25,490 nt of DNA, from contig CBFGWV010000037.1 in NCBI GenBank assembly GCA_965652545.1, positions 1 to 25,490 of the forward strand, read 5' to 3'. This document shows positions 8,198 to 15,207 of the stretch, in pieces; position 1 is the first letter of the stretch, and each line of letters begins with the position of its first letter. Made by a program: the position numbers and the translations under genes. The notes below the pieces were generated by a model. It made no database searches. It was given only the letters and a program-made list of their open reading frames with translations, and was not told the DNA's origin. Source of the DNA: CBFGWV01 sp965652545 (GTDB lineage: Bacteria; Pseudomonadota; Gammaproteobacteria; Competibacterales; Competibacteraceae).

Positions 8198-8868
8198 ACC
8201 TGCCCGCCTACACCGTCGTAATCCCCGCCTACAACGCGGCCGATACCATCGAAGAGGCCGTGATTTCGGTGCTCACGCAGAGCGTGCCGCCAACGGCGCT
8301 CATCGTGATCGATGACGGCTCGACCGACGCCACGGCCGATGTCGTTGACGCCATAGCCGGACCGATTCGCCTGATCCGTCAGGCCAACGCCGGTCCTGGG
8401 GCTGCGACCAGCCGCGGCATGCGCGAGGTCGACACCCCCATCATCGGTATGCTCGATGCCGACGACCTCTGGCTGCCAGGCAAGGCCGAGCGCCAGTTGG
8501 CCGCCTTGGCCGCCGACCCGACGCTGGGTGCGGTGTTCTGCCGCCACGAGCTTTTCGGCGACACCGGGCAGCCCAGCCGCAATGGGCGGGTGGCCGACAG
8601 CTGGACACGCAACGCCATCATGTTGCGCATGTCGGTGGCCCGGCAGGTCGGCGACATCATCGACCCGCCCGGTTTCGCCGGCGATGTGGTCGACTGGCTG
8701 GCGCGCATGCGCGAGCAAGGCCACCGTTTGCTCATGCTGCCCGAGGTGCTGACCCTGCGCCGCATCCGCCCCGGCAGCCTGGGCCACTCACGCGCCGGTG
8801 AGCGCAACGCCGGCTATCTGCACGTCGTCCGCCAGGCCATGCTGCGGCGGCGCAAGCTCGATCAATGA
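8191..8868 (+). CDS. GT2-family glycosyltransferase (second of pair, short)
   Basis: A 225-residue GT-A glycosyltransferase beginning YTVVIPAYNAADTIEEAV, with VIDDGSTDAT (39-48) and the DxD site DADD (89-92, in MLDADDLW). It resembles the preceding gene in layout and may be a diverged duplicate. It is short for the family, and the C-terminal region after about residue 150 is compact, ending in an Arg/Lys-rich helix. Its ATG lies inside the previous gene, seven bases overlapping, so it is the last member of the operon. The opposite-strand rubredoxin fusion ends 54 bases further on. Confidence 0.88.
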   Translation: MVNLPAYTVVIPAYNAADTIEEAVISVLTQSVPPTALIVIDDGSTDATADVVDAIAGPIRLIRQANAGPGAATSRGMREVDTPIIGMLDADDLWLPGKAERQLAALAADPTLGAVFCRHELFGDTGQPSRNGRVADSWTRNAIMLRMSVARQVGDIIDPPGFAGDVVDWLARMREQGHRLLMLPEVLTLRRIRPGSLGHSRAGERNAGYLHVVRQAMLRRRKLDQ

Positions 8869-8922
8869 CGGTGTCGCGTCGGCGCCGCCGGACGTGACGG
8901 CCCGGGCGACTCGACCCGACGC

Positions 8923-9657
8923 TCAGGCCGCCTGCGCCAGCACCCGCTCGAAGTCACGCCGCCAGTCCGCGCCATCCGCCACATAGTTGAACCCGCAGAC
9001 CACCGACGGTTCACGCTCAGTGACCAAGGCCAGCAGACGGGCGCCGTTGGCGATGGTGTCCGCACGCGGACCGAATGGGTTCAGGCGCATACCTTGCCCC
9101 GGCGGGAAGGCGTAGTCGCAGGCGAACAGCACGTCGCCGAACACGTAGGCGGTGAAACCCGGCGTATGCCCGCCGATATGGAAGGCTTCGATACCGTTGT
9201 GAGCGTAGTCCCCATGAAACGGGTCATCGACCGGGAAGCGCGCGACCAGCGGATGCGCGGCATCGGCGGCGTGCAAGTGCACCCGGCTGCCCCATAACGC
9301 GCGGTACTGGTTGGACGCGCCGAGAAAGTCCTTGTGCGTGAACAGGATGTCGGCCACCGGCGGTAGGTCGCGGTTGAAGGCCGACGGGCAGTCGATCCAC
9401 ACCGCGCCGGCGGGCGTTTCGATGCGGTAGGCGGCATGCTCGAAGCCCAACCGCGGGCGCGAGAGCAGTTGCGTCACCGCATCGGTCACCGGCGTGGGCG
9501 TGACCCGGAAGCGTTCCTCGCAGGCCTCCCAATCCACAAAGCGCTCGTGCCGTGCGCCGCAGAATGGGCAGACATCCGGCATCTCGCCGACCATGTTGTA
9601 GCCACAGATCTGGCAGACCCATTGATTGCGGGGGAAGTCGTCAGGCAGGTCGATCAT
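8923..9657 (-). CDS. rubredoxin/metallo-beta-lactamase-fold fusion protein
   Basis: A 244-residue two-domain protein. Residues 1-40 are a rubredoxin-like iron knuckle pair: WVCQICGY and CPFCGA (Cys15, 18, 30, 33). Residues about 60-240 have the MBL fold, but the usual HxHxDH site is degenerate, reading FTHKDFLG (106-113). HTPG (164-167) and Asp181 in FACDYAF remain. The metal site is therefore altered, and hydrolase activity like that of glyoxalase II or lactamase should not be assumed; redox or electron-transfer roles are possible. The ATG at 9657 is chosen over one four codons upstream because GGAGG (9663-9667) is five bases before it and overlaps the upstream ATG. A SoxR-like promoter precedes it, suggesting induction by redox-active compounds. 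Confidence 0.82.
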   Translation of the reverse strand: MIDLPDDFPRNQWVCQICGYNMVGEMPDVCPFCGARHERFVDWEACEERFRVTPTPVTDAVTQLLSRPRLGFEHAAYRIETPAGAVWIDCPSAFNRDLPPVADILFTHKDFLGASNQYRALWGSRVHLHAADAAHPLVARFPVDDPFHGDYAHNGIEAFHIGGHTPGFTAYVFGDVLFACDYAFPPGQGMRLNPFGPRADTIANGARLLALVTEREPSVVCGFNYVADGADWRRDFERVLAQAA

Positions 9658-9694
9658 GCGGGCCTCCAATGCCGGCGGTTGCTGTCAGGCGGTC

Positions 9695-9725
9695 ACCATA
9701 AAACCTCAACTGCGGTTGAGATCAA
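9695..9725 (-). promoter_or_regulatory. MerR-family promoter with SoxR-like operator
   Basis: Read leftward, -35 TTGATC (9725-9720) and -10 TATGGT (9700-9695) are separated by 19 bases, the overlong spacer typical of promoters activated by MerR-family proteins. The palindrome CTCAAC-TGCG-GTTGAG (9705-9720) fills the spacer. Against the SoxR box as I remember it (CCTCAAGTTAACTTGAGG), the half-sites CCTCAA and TTGAG are kept and the centre differs. It lies 38 bases upstream of the rubredoxin-fusion ATG. No soxR gene is in the window. CueR/MerR-type metal operators have different half-sites and fit less well. Confidence 0.65.
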
Positions 9726-9758
9726 CCGGATCGTCTGAATGCAGAGGTGGCTTATTGC

Positions 9759-9903
9759 GGGCGATCCGGCGGTTGGCGCCATACCACAGCGTAAGCGCTT
9801 GGCCCAACCGGATCGCGCACAGAGGTGCGCTCCTACAGGTGCCATTAGCTAAGAACCCGGGCACCCGTAGGAGCCCTGCCCTCAGGGCGATCCGGCGGTT
9901 GGC
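9759..9903. repeat. REP-like palindrome cluster (BIME-like), three units
   Basis: Unit B (about 9803-9838, leftward) reads GTAGGAG then the stem GCGCAC/GTGCGC (9815-9820/9825-9830, loop AGAG), then CGATCCGGTTGG. Unit C (about 9867-9903, rightward) reads GTAGGAG then the stem GCCCTG/CAGGGC (9873-9878/9883-9888), then CGATCCGGCGGTTGGC. Unit A (9759-9777) keeps only the tail, an exact 19-base match to 9885-9903. Stems differ in sequence but are conserved in shape, as expected for gammaproteobacterial REPs mobilised by RAYT transposases. The rest of this roughly 240-base gap, up to the AraC-type gene, holds no gene I can support. Confidence 0.75.
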
Positions 9904-9963
9904 ACCGGACCACCAACACAAGCGCACGACCCAGCCGAAACCGCGCGGGGGGCGCTCAAGGCG

Positions 9964-10809
9964 CTACGCCGGCTCGCCCCGAGCCAGCGCACTGGGCGTG
10001 ACGCCCAAAACGCGCCGCATGCAGCGGGCCATGTGGCTTTGGTGGGCGAAGCCGGCCTCCAGGGCGATCTGGCTGGCCGGCAGATGGCCGGCGATCAGCA
10101 ATGCCTTGGCCCGCGCCACTCGCCGCTGGATGACGTACTCGTGCACTGGCACACCGGTGGACGCCTTGAACAAGGTCTTCAGGTGCGAGGCGCTGAGGTT
10201 CGCCACCGCGGCCAGGGTCTCCAGCGTCAGGCTGTCGTCGATGTGGGCTTCGATGTAGTCGGTGACCCGACGCCGCTGCGCGGCGGACAGGCCGCGCGGC
10301 AGATGGCCCGGAAGCTTGTAATGGCCCAGCAGGCGAACAGCCAAGGCGAGCGCCAGACTGTCGGTGTACAAGCGCCCGCTGGGGTGGCCGGCGGCCTGTT
10401 CGGCGTCCAGGGCGCGGGCGATGTGCTCGATCTGGGCATCCCTGAACTGGTGTTGCGGGTCGAGCCCGACCCGGCAAGGGTCCAGCCCCATGTCCTGCGC
10501 GGCGCGAGCCAGCAGGGCGGGGGTGAAGCGCAGGAACAGCGACGTGCTGGAGCCCTCCTCCCGCCAGCAGTCGCTGGTACCGGCCGGCAGGATGTCCACA
10601 TGCCCGGGCTCGTAGACAAAGCGCTGGATGCTGCAGGCACCGCGCACCGGATCGCCGATGTGGACTTTCACCCGGTGGTCGGCGGAGGCCTCAAGGGTGA
10701 CCTCCCCCGGCAGTGTGGTGCGTCGCTCCACGCGCAGTGCCATGCATGCGTTCAAGCCCTCTGGGGCATTGCGCGAGTCTGCGGCTGCGGCCTCGTTCTG
10801 GCGTTCCAC
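9964..10809 (-). CDS. AraC-family transcriptional regulator
   Basis: A 281-residue regulator. The N-terminal half (about 25-165) is a variable sensor region with cupin-like strands. The C-terminal AraC/XylS DNA-binding domain (about 178-277) has two helix-turn-helix units: SLTLETLAAVANLSASHLKTLFKASTG, then the second around ASQIALEAGFAHQSHMARCMRRVLGVTP, with the family's conserved GF and P positions. The start is GTG at 10809, supported by GAGG (revcomp of 10817-10820) seven bases upstream. It is divergent from the imine-reductase-like gene 178 bases away, the usual arrangement for a regulator and its target. The inducer is unknown; the second HTH and its Phe are well preserved, so it should bind DNA. 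Confidence 0.9.
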   Translation of the reverse strand: MERQNEAAAADSRNAPEGLNACMALRVERRTTLPGEVTLEASADHRVKVHIGDPVRGACSIQRFVYEPGHVDILPAGTSDCWREEGSSTSLFLRFTPALLARAAQDMGLDPCRVGLDPQHQFRDAQIEHIARALDAEQAAGHPSGRLYTDSLALALAVRLLGHYKLPGHLPRGLSAAQRRRVTDYIEAHIDDSLTLETLAAVANLSASHLKTLFKASTGVPVHEYVIQRRVARAKALLIAGHLPASQIALEAGFAHQSHMARCMRRVLGVTPSALARGEPA

Positions 10810-10987
10810 GGGGTGTCCTCAGCTGTGCATCAGCGCTGAGTGTACGGCGATTTTCATCCGATCGTGCGCTGACCCCGACCGTTCCTGCGCGATCGATCAG
10901 CGGCGGCGGGCCATGCTTCCCCTCGCTTCGCCGCCCCATCCGCCACGGGCCGCCGAAGCGCATCCGACAACCAACGAGGCATCATCA
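10810..10987. promoter_or_regulatory. divergent regulatory region of AraC-type and imine-reductase-like genes
   Basis: These 178 bases must carry promoters for both divergent genes. Read leftward, TACACT (revcomp of 10838-10843) is a fair -10 for the regulator. GAGG at 10976-10979 is the ribosome site of the rightward gene, eight bases before its ATG. GCGCGATCGATC near 10889-10900 is a short near-palindrome. I see no clear pair of direct repeats of the type AraC proteins bind. Confidence 0.4.
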
Positions 10988-11863
10988 ATGAAACCCCGCA
11001 TAGCCGTACTCGGCACGGGCCGCATGGGCACAGCCCTGGCCGGCACCTTTCTCGCCAACGACTACCGCACCACCGTGTGGAACCGCACCCGCGCCAAGTG
11101 CGAACCGCTGGCCGCCAGCGGTGCGACGGTGGCCTCCAGCCCGCTTGAGGCGGTGCAAACCGGCGATGTCATCGTACTCATCGTCACCGACTACATCGCC
11201 AGCCGGGCATTGCTGGAGGCCGACGGGCTCGCCGATGCGCTGCGTGGCAAGCTGCTGCTGCAACTGACCTCCGGCACCCCGCGGCAGGCGCGCGAGCTGG
11301 CCGCCTGGGCGGACAGCCACGGCATCGCGTACCTGGATGGCGTCATCATGAACACGCCCACGTACATCGGCAGCGAGCACTGCTCCATTCTCTATGCCGG
11401 TGCACAGACCGTGTTCCAGCATTACCGTCCGCTGCTCCAGGTCTTCGGCGGCACACCCAACCACGTCGGCGGCGACGCCGGCCATGCCGCCGCACTCGAC
11501 TGTGCGCTGCTGATCCACATGTGGGGGGCGATGTTCGCCGCCCTCCAGGGCGCGGCGATCTGCCGGGCGGAGGACTACCCGCTGGACACCTACCTGGAGT
11601 CGGTCAAACCGCTGCTGCCCCTGGTCAATGGCTGGGTCATGGATTGCATCGAGCGCATCCGCGACGGACGGCTGGCCGGGGACGCCACCACCGATGCGAC
11701 GCTTGAGACCCACAGCGCATCGCTGCGGCACCTGATCGATCTGTGCCGCGAGGCGTCCGTCCATCACGACGTGCCCGAGGCCTATGACCGCCTGTTCCAG
11801 GCGGCCCTTGCCGACGGCCACGGCAAGGATGACTTCGCCGTGCTCAGCCGCTATCTGCGTTGA
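10988..11863 (+). CDS. imine-reductase-like NAD(P)-dependent oxidoreductase
   Basis: A 291-residue enzyme of the beta-hydroxyacid dehydrogenase/6-phosphogluconate-dehydrogenase-like superfamily, closest to imine reductases. It starts with the dinucleotide-binding motif VLGTGRMGTALAGTFL (7-22), then TTVWNRTRAKCEPL, whose Asn-Arg-Thr after the second strand usually goes with NADPH. The family block YLDGVIMNTPTYIG (115-128) and HAAALDCALL (166-175) follow. Asp171 sits where imine reductases carry their catalytic or orienting Asp/Tyr. The C-terminal helical domain dimerises. Lengths agree. The ATG at 10988 has GAGG eight bases upstream. Divergent AraC-type control is likely. Natural substrates of this family are mostly unknown; a beta-hydroxyacid dehydrogenase role is less likely because the superfamily's catalytic Lys is not seen at this position. 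Confidence 0.85.
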   Translation: MKPRIAVLGTGRMGTALAGTFLANDYRTTVWNRTRAKCEPLAASGATVASSPLEAVQTGDVIVLIVTDYIASRALLEADGLADALRGKLLLQLTSGTPRQARELAAWADSHGIAYLDGVIMNTPTYIGSEHCSILYAGAQTVFQHYRPLLQVFGGTPNHVGGDAGHAAALDCALLIHMWGAMFAALQGAAICRAEDYPLDTYLESVKPLLPLVNGWVMDCIERIRDGRLAGDATTDATLETHSASLRHLIDLCREASVHHDVPEAYDRLFQAALADGHGKDDFAVLSRYLR

Positions 11864-11927
11864 CGGGACAGGTTTGCCAAAGGCGTAGCGGCGCTCTATA
11901 CCTAAAGCATTGAGGGAAGCGGAGCCA

Positions 11928-11964
11928 GGCGGGTCCTGGGTCGACTATCAACCCAGGACCCGCC
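11928..11964 (+). terminator. 14-bp perfect hairpin after the imine-reductase-like gene
   Basis: GGCGGGTCCTGGGT (11928-11941) pairs perfectly with ACCCAGGACCCGCC (11951-11964) around a nine-base loop. It lies 64 bases after the stop and 53 before the histidine kinase ATG. There is no T-tract after it in either direction, so it is either a T-less terminator or an RNA structure in the kinase 5' leader. Confidence 0.5.
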
Positions 11965-12017
11965 ATACCACAAACTCGCCGTAGCGAACGCTCACTCCTT
12001 GCTTCACGGGCGCCTCC

Positions 12018-14816
12018 ATGACCGATACCGCTTCGGCAATGCTTGAGAAATCCGGCTCGCCCTACCAGATCATGTTCGAGGCGCACCCGCAGCCGATGTG
12101 GGTGTATGACCTGGACACCCTGCGCGTGCTGGCGGTAAACGATGCCGCCATCGACAAGTACGGCTACTCGAAAGCCGAGTTTCTGGCCCTCACCATCAAG
12201 GATTTGCGGCCGCGGGACGACATCGACGCGCTGCTGGCGAATGTCGCCCGGGTGACCGACGGCCTGGACCATGCGGGCACGTGGCGCCACCGGCTCAAAG
12301 ACGGTCGGATCATCCTGGTCGAGATCACCTCGCACACGCTCGATTTCCGCGGGCGGGCGGCCGAGCTGGTCATGGCGCTGGATGTCACCGAGCAGCGCCG
12401 CGAGGACATGCTGCGCCAGTCGGAAGCCGAGGTTCTCAGCCTGATCGCCGGCGGGGCGCCGCTGCCACAAGTGCTCGATCGCATCGCAGCTGCCATCGAG
12501 GCCTTGCTGCCGACCACCATGGCCTCGGTGCTGGTAGTCGATGCACTGCGCAAACGCCTCGTTCACGGCACCGCACCGAGTCTGCCGGCGGCCTATGTGG
12601 CGATGATCGAAGGCATGGCCATCGAACCGGCCAGCGGTTGCTGCGGCACTGCCGCCTACCGGGGCGAGCCCGTCATCGTGGCCGATGTGACCACCGACCC
12701 TTTGTGCGCGGCCTACCGCGATCTGGCCCGCGAACACGGCCTGCGCGCGTGCTGGTCGACGCCGGTCAAGAGCCCTGCGGGCGATGTGCTCGCCACCTTC
12801 GCCTTGTACAGCCGTCAACCCGGCTCGCCCGATGCCGCCGTACAACGGCTGATCCCGCGCGCCGCCAACCTCGTCGCCGTCGCCATCCAACATACACGCA
12901 CGGTCGAGTCACTGTGGCAGAGCGAGCAGCGCTTCGAGGCCGTGGCCCACGCCAGCGTCGACATCATCTGGGATTGGGACCTGGCAACCAACACCATGTG
13001 GTGGAGCAGCGGCTTTGAGACGGTGCTCGGCCATTCATCCCCCGCGACGTCGCCGTCCGGGGAAGACTGGTACACGCTGGTTCATCCCGACGACCGCCAA
13101 CGCGTAGCCGACAGCGTGCGCCGGACGATCAAAGGCGAGAACGACACCTGGTCGGAGAGCTTCCGGCTGCGCGCGCGCGATGGGCGGATCATCCACGGTG
13201 AAGGTCGAGGCCGGTTGATCCTCGGCCCGGACGGCTCGCCGCGGCGCTTCGTCGGCGGCCTGCGCGACGTTTCCGCGGCGCTGCGGGACCGGGCGCGTCT
13301 CGATGAGCTGCAACGCCGCCTCAACATGCTGGTCGCCGAGGCACCGATCGGCATCCTCGTCCACCACGATTTCAAGCCGATCCTGGCCAACGGGGAGCTG
13401 GCGCGACTGTTCGGCTACACCAGCACGGACGATATCCTCGCCCTGCCCGATTGCCGCGTGCTGTTCGCCCCCGACGAGCGTGATCGCATATCCGCCTACG
13501 GCCGTGAGCGCTGGTCCGGCAACGGTAGCCCCGGCTTTTATACCCTCAGCGGGCAGCGGCTCGACGGCACGATCATCCAGATGGAAAACCGGGCCTTTCC
13601 CATTGAATGGGGTGACAAGCGGGCCATATGCGCCATGCTGACGGACGTGACCGACCAGCGCGAATTGGAGGCGAAGCTGCGCCAGTCGCAGCGGCTGGAG
13701 GCGGTCGGCCAACTCACCGGGGGCATTGCGCACGACTTCAACAACCTGCTGACGGTGATTCTCGGCAACGCCGATCTGCTCAGCGACAGCCTGGCGGGCA
13801 ATGAAGATCTCTTGGAGCTGGCCGAGATGACCCGCACCGCCGCCGAGCGCGGTGCCGAGCTGACCAGCCGGTTGCTGGCCTTCGGCCGGCGTCAGCCGCT
13901 GCAGCCCAAGCACTTGCATATCGACGAGTTGCTCGGAGGCATGCTGGGCCTGCTGCGGCGCACGCTGGGCGAGCACATCGAGGTGGACATCATCGGCCAC
14001 GGCGGGCAGTGGCCGGCACTGGTCGACGCCCCGCAGTTGGAGAATGCCGTACTGAACCTGTGCATCAACGCCAGGGATGCAATGCCCGATGGCGGGCGCC
14101 TGACCATCGAAACCGCCGATACGTACCTGGACGAGGACTACGCGGCCGACAATGCCGATGTCGTGCCCGGACAATACGTGATGATCGCCATCTCCGACAC
14201 CGGCGCCGGCATGACCTCGGCGGTACTCGCGCGTGTGTTCGATCCCTTCTTCACCACCAAGGCGGTGGGCAAGGGCAGTGGGCTGGGGCTGAGCATGGTC
14301 TACGGCTTCATCAAACAGTCCCGGGGCCATGTGAAGGTGTACTCAGAGGTGGGCCAGGGCACCACGGTGAAGCTCTACCTACCCCGTGCCGAAGGCAGCG
14401 GGGAGTACGCCGAACCGAGCGCCGCGGCAGAAGCCGCACCCGGCGGCACGGAGACGATCCTCATGGTGGAGGACGATGCCCTGGTCCGCGAGCACGTCGC
14501 CGCCCTGCTCACCGGCCTGGGCTATCGCGTCATCAGCACGGCCAGCGGTGCCGAGGCCTTGGAGGCGCTGCGCCGTATGGAGGGCATCGACCTGTTGTTT
14601 ACCGATGTGATCATGCCCGGGGGGATGGACGGGCGGCAGTTGGCCAACGCCGCCAAGGCGCTGGGCTGCACTATGCCGGTGCTGTTCACCTCCGGCTATA
14701 CGGAAAACGCCATCGTCCACCACGGACGCTTGGATGCGGGCGTCCACCTGCTCAACAAGCCCTACCGCCGCCAGGATTTGGCCGCCAAGCTGCGCCAAGT
14801 GCTCGACCAGCGCTGA
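12018..14816 (+). CDS. soluble hybrid sensor histidine kinase (PAS-GAF-PAS-PAS-HisKA-HATPase-REC)
   Basis: A 932-residue cytoplasmic hybrid kinase with no membrane span. Order: PAS about 18-135, starting YQIMFEAHPQPMWVYD; GAF about 145-295, with GCCGTAAYRGEPVIVADV; PAS about 305-425, with WDWDLATN and HPDD; PAS about 430-550; HisKA with phospho-acceptor His572 in GGIAHDFNNLL; HATPase_c with N-box LNLCINARDAM, G1 SDTGAGM, FDPFFTTK and G2 GKGSGLGLS; receiver domain about 808-932 with acidic pair EDD, phospho-acceptor Asp863 in FTDVIMPGG, the switch Thr/Ser in FTSGYT and Lys in NKPY. All catalytic residues are present. It should autophosphorylate on His572 and pass phosphate to its own Asp863, with an output protein elsewhere. 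The ribosome site is weak. The signal is probably a cytoplasmic ligand or redox state; the neighbours do not reveal it. Confidence 0.93.
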   Translation: MTDTASAMLEKSGSPYQIMFEAHPQPMWVYDLDTLRVLAVNDAAIDKYGYSKAEFLALTIKDLRPRDDIDALLANVARVTDGLDHAGTWRHRLKDGRIILVEITSHTLDFRGRAAELVMALDVTEQRREDMLRQSEAEVLSLIAGGAPLPQVLDRIAAAIEALLPTTMASVLVVDALRKRLVHGTAPSLPAAYVAMIEGMAIEPASGCCGTAAYRGEPVIVADVTTDPLCAAYRDLAREHGLRACWSTPVKSPAGDVLATFALYSRQPGSPDAAVQRLIPRAANLVAVAIQHTRTVESLWQSEQRFEAVAHASVDIIWDWDLATNTMWWSSGFETVLGHSSPATSPSGEDWYTLVHPDDRQRVADSVRRTIKGENDTWSESFRLRARDGRIIHGEGRGRLILGPDGSPRRFVGGLRDVSAALRDRARLDELQRRLNMLVAEAPIGILVHHDFKPILANGELARLFGYTSTDDILALPDCRVLFAPDERDRISAYGRERWSGNGSPGFYTLSGQRLDGTIIQMENRAFPIEWGDKRAICAMLTDVTDQRELEAKLRQSQRLEAVGQLTGGIAHDFNNLLTVILGNADLLSDSLAGNEDLLELAEMTRTAAERGAELTSRLLAFGRRQPLQPKHLHIDELLGGMLGLLRRTLGEHIEVDIIGHGGQWPALVDAPQLENAVLNLCINARDAMPDGGRLTIETADTYLDEDYAADNADVVPGQYVMIAISDTGAGMTSAVLARVFDPFFTTKAVGKGSGLGLSMVYGFIKQSRGHVKVYSEVGQGTTVKLYLPRAEGSGEYAEPSAAAEAAPGGTETILMVEDDALVREHVAALLTGLGYRVISTASGAEALEALRRMEGIDLLFTDVIMPGGMDGRQLANAAKALGCTMPVLFTSGYTENAIVHHGRLDAGVHLLNKPYRRQDLAAKLRQVLDQR

Positions 14817-14906
14817 CACCCACGTAGAACAAAACCCTTCTCCCGCTTGTCTACGGCCTCTGACCAGGCTTTGTGTGCATTTTTTTCAACCTTAAGGAGA
14901 AGGACC

Positions 14907-15158
14907 ATGAGCCGACTTTTGATGATGATCGCTATCGCGTCGTCGACACTCGCCCTCGCCGCCTGTGGCACCAGCGGAATCATGCAGACCCAGCAGGCCG
15001 CACCCACCGTGAGCTACGCCTATAGCAACGCGGCCGATGCCGAGGAGATCGAAGAGAAGGCCAACGACTACTGCGACGAGAATTACGACAAGGATGCGGT
15101 TCTTCTGACCCGCGATGCCGAAGGTGACAACTACAAAGCCACCTACGCCTGCCAATAA
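14907..15158 (+). CDS. small outer-membrane lipoprotein, unknown function
   Basis: An 83-residue lipoprotein. Residues 1-19 are a signal peptide (MSRLLMMIAIASSTLALAA) with lipobox LAAC, lipidated at Cys20. Gly at position +2 predicts outer-membrane rather than inner-membrane retention. The mature part is acidic (AEEIEEKANDYCDENYDKD) and ends in YACQ; Cys56 and Cys82 could form a disulfide. The ATG at 14907 is chosen because AAGGAGA (14894-14900) lies six bases upstream; the frame is open from 14847, but those residues are not signal-like. It is followed at once by a strong terminator, so it forms a monocistronic unit or ends the kinase transcript. I recognise no family. Confidence 0.8.
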   Translation: MSRLLMMIAIASSTLALAACGTSGIMQTQQAAPTVSYAYSNAADAEEIEEKANDYCDENYDKDAVLLTRDAEGDNYKATYACQ

Positions 15159-15172
15159 GTCAGCAACCTGTC

Positions 15173-15207
15173 GCCCGGGCCCGCACAAGTGCGGGCCCGG
15201 GCGTTTT
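15173..15207 (+). terminator. intrinsic terminator of the lipoprotein gene
   Basis: GCCCGGGCCCGCAC (15173-15186) and GTGCGGGCCCGGGC (15189-15202) form a 14-bp GC-rich stem (effectively 13 bp with a four-base loop), followed by GTTTT (15203-15207). The T-tract serves the rightward lipoprotein gene. The leftward MFS gene stops exactly at 15207, so the stem also lies immediately after its stop and may act in both directions. Confidence 0.9.

Noticed and set aside
14868..14890. Terminator at the T-run (14880-14886) after the histidine kinase
   Set aside because: No GC-rich stem precedes the seven Ts, so it is more likely part of the lipoprotein leader.
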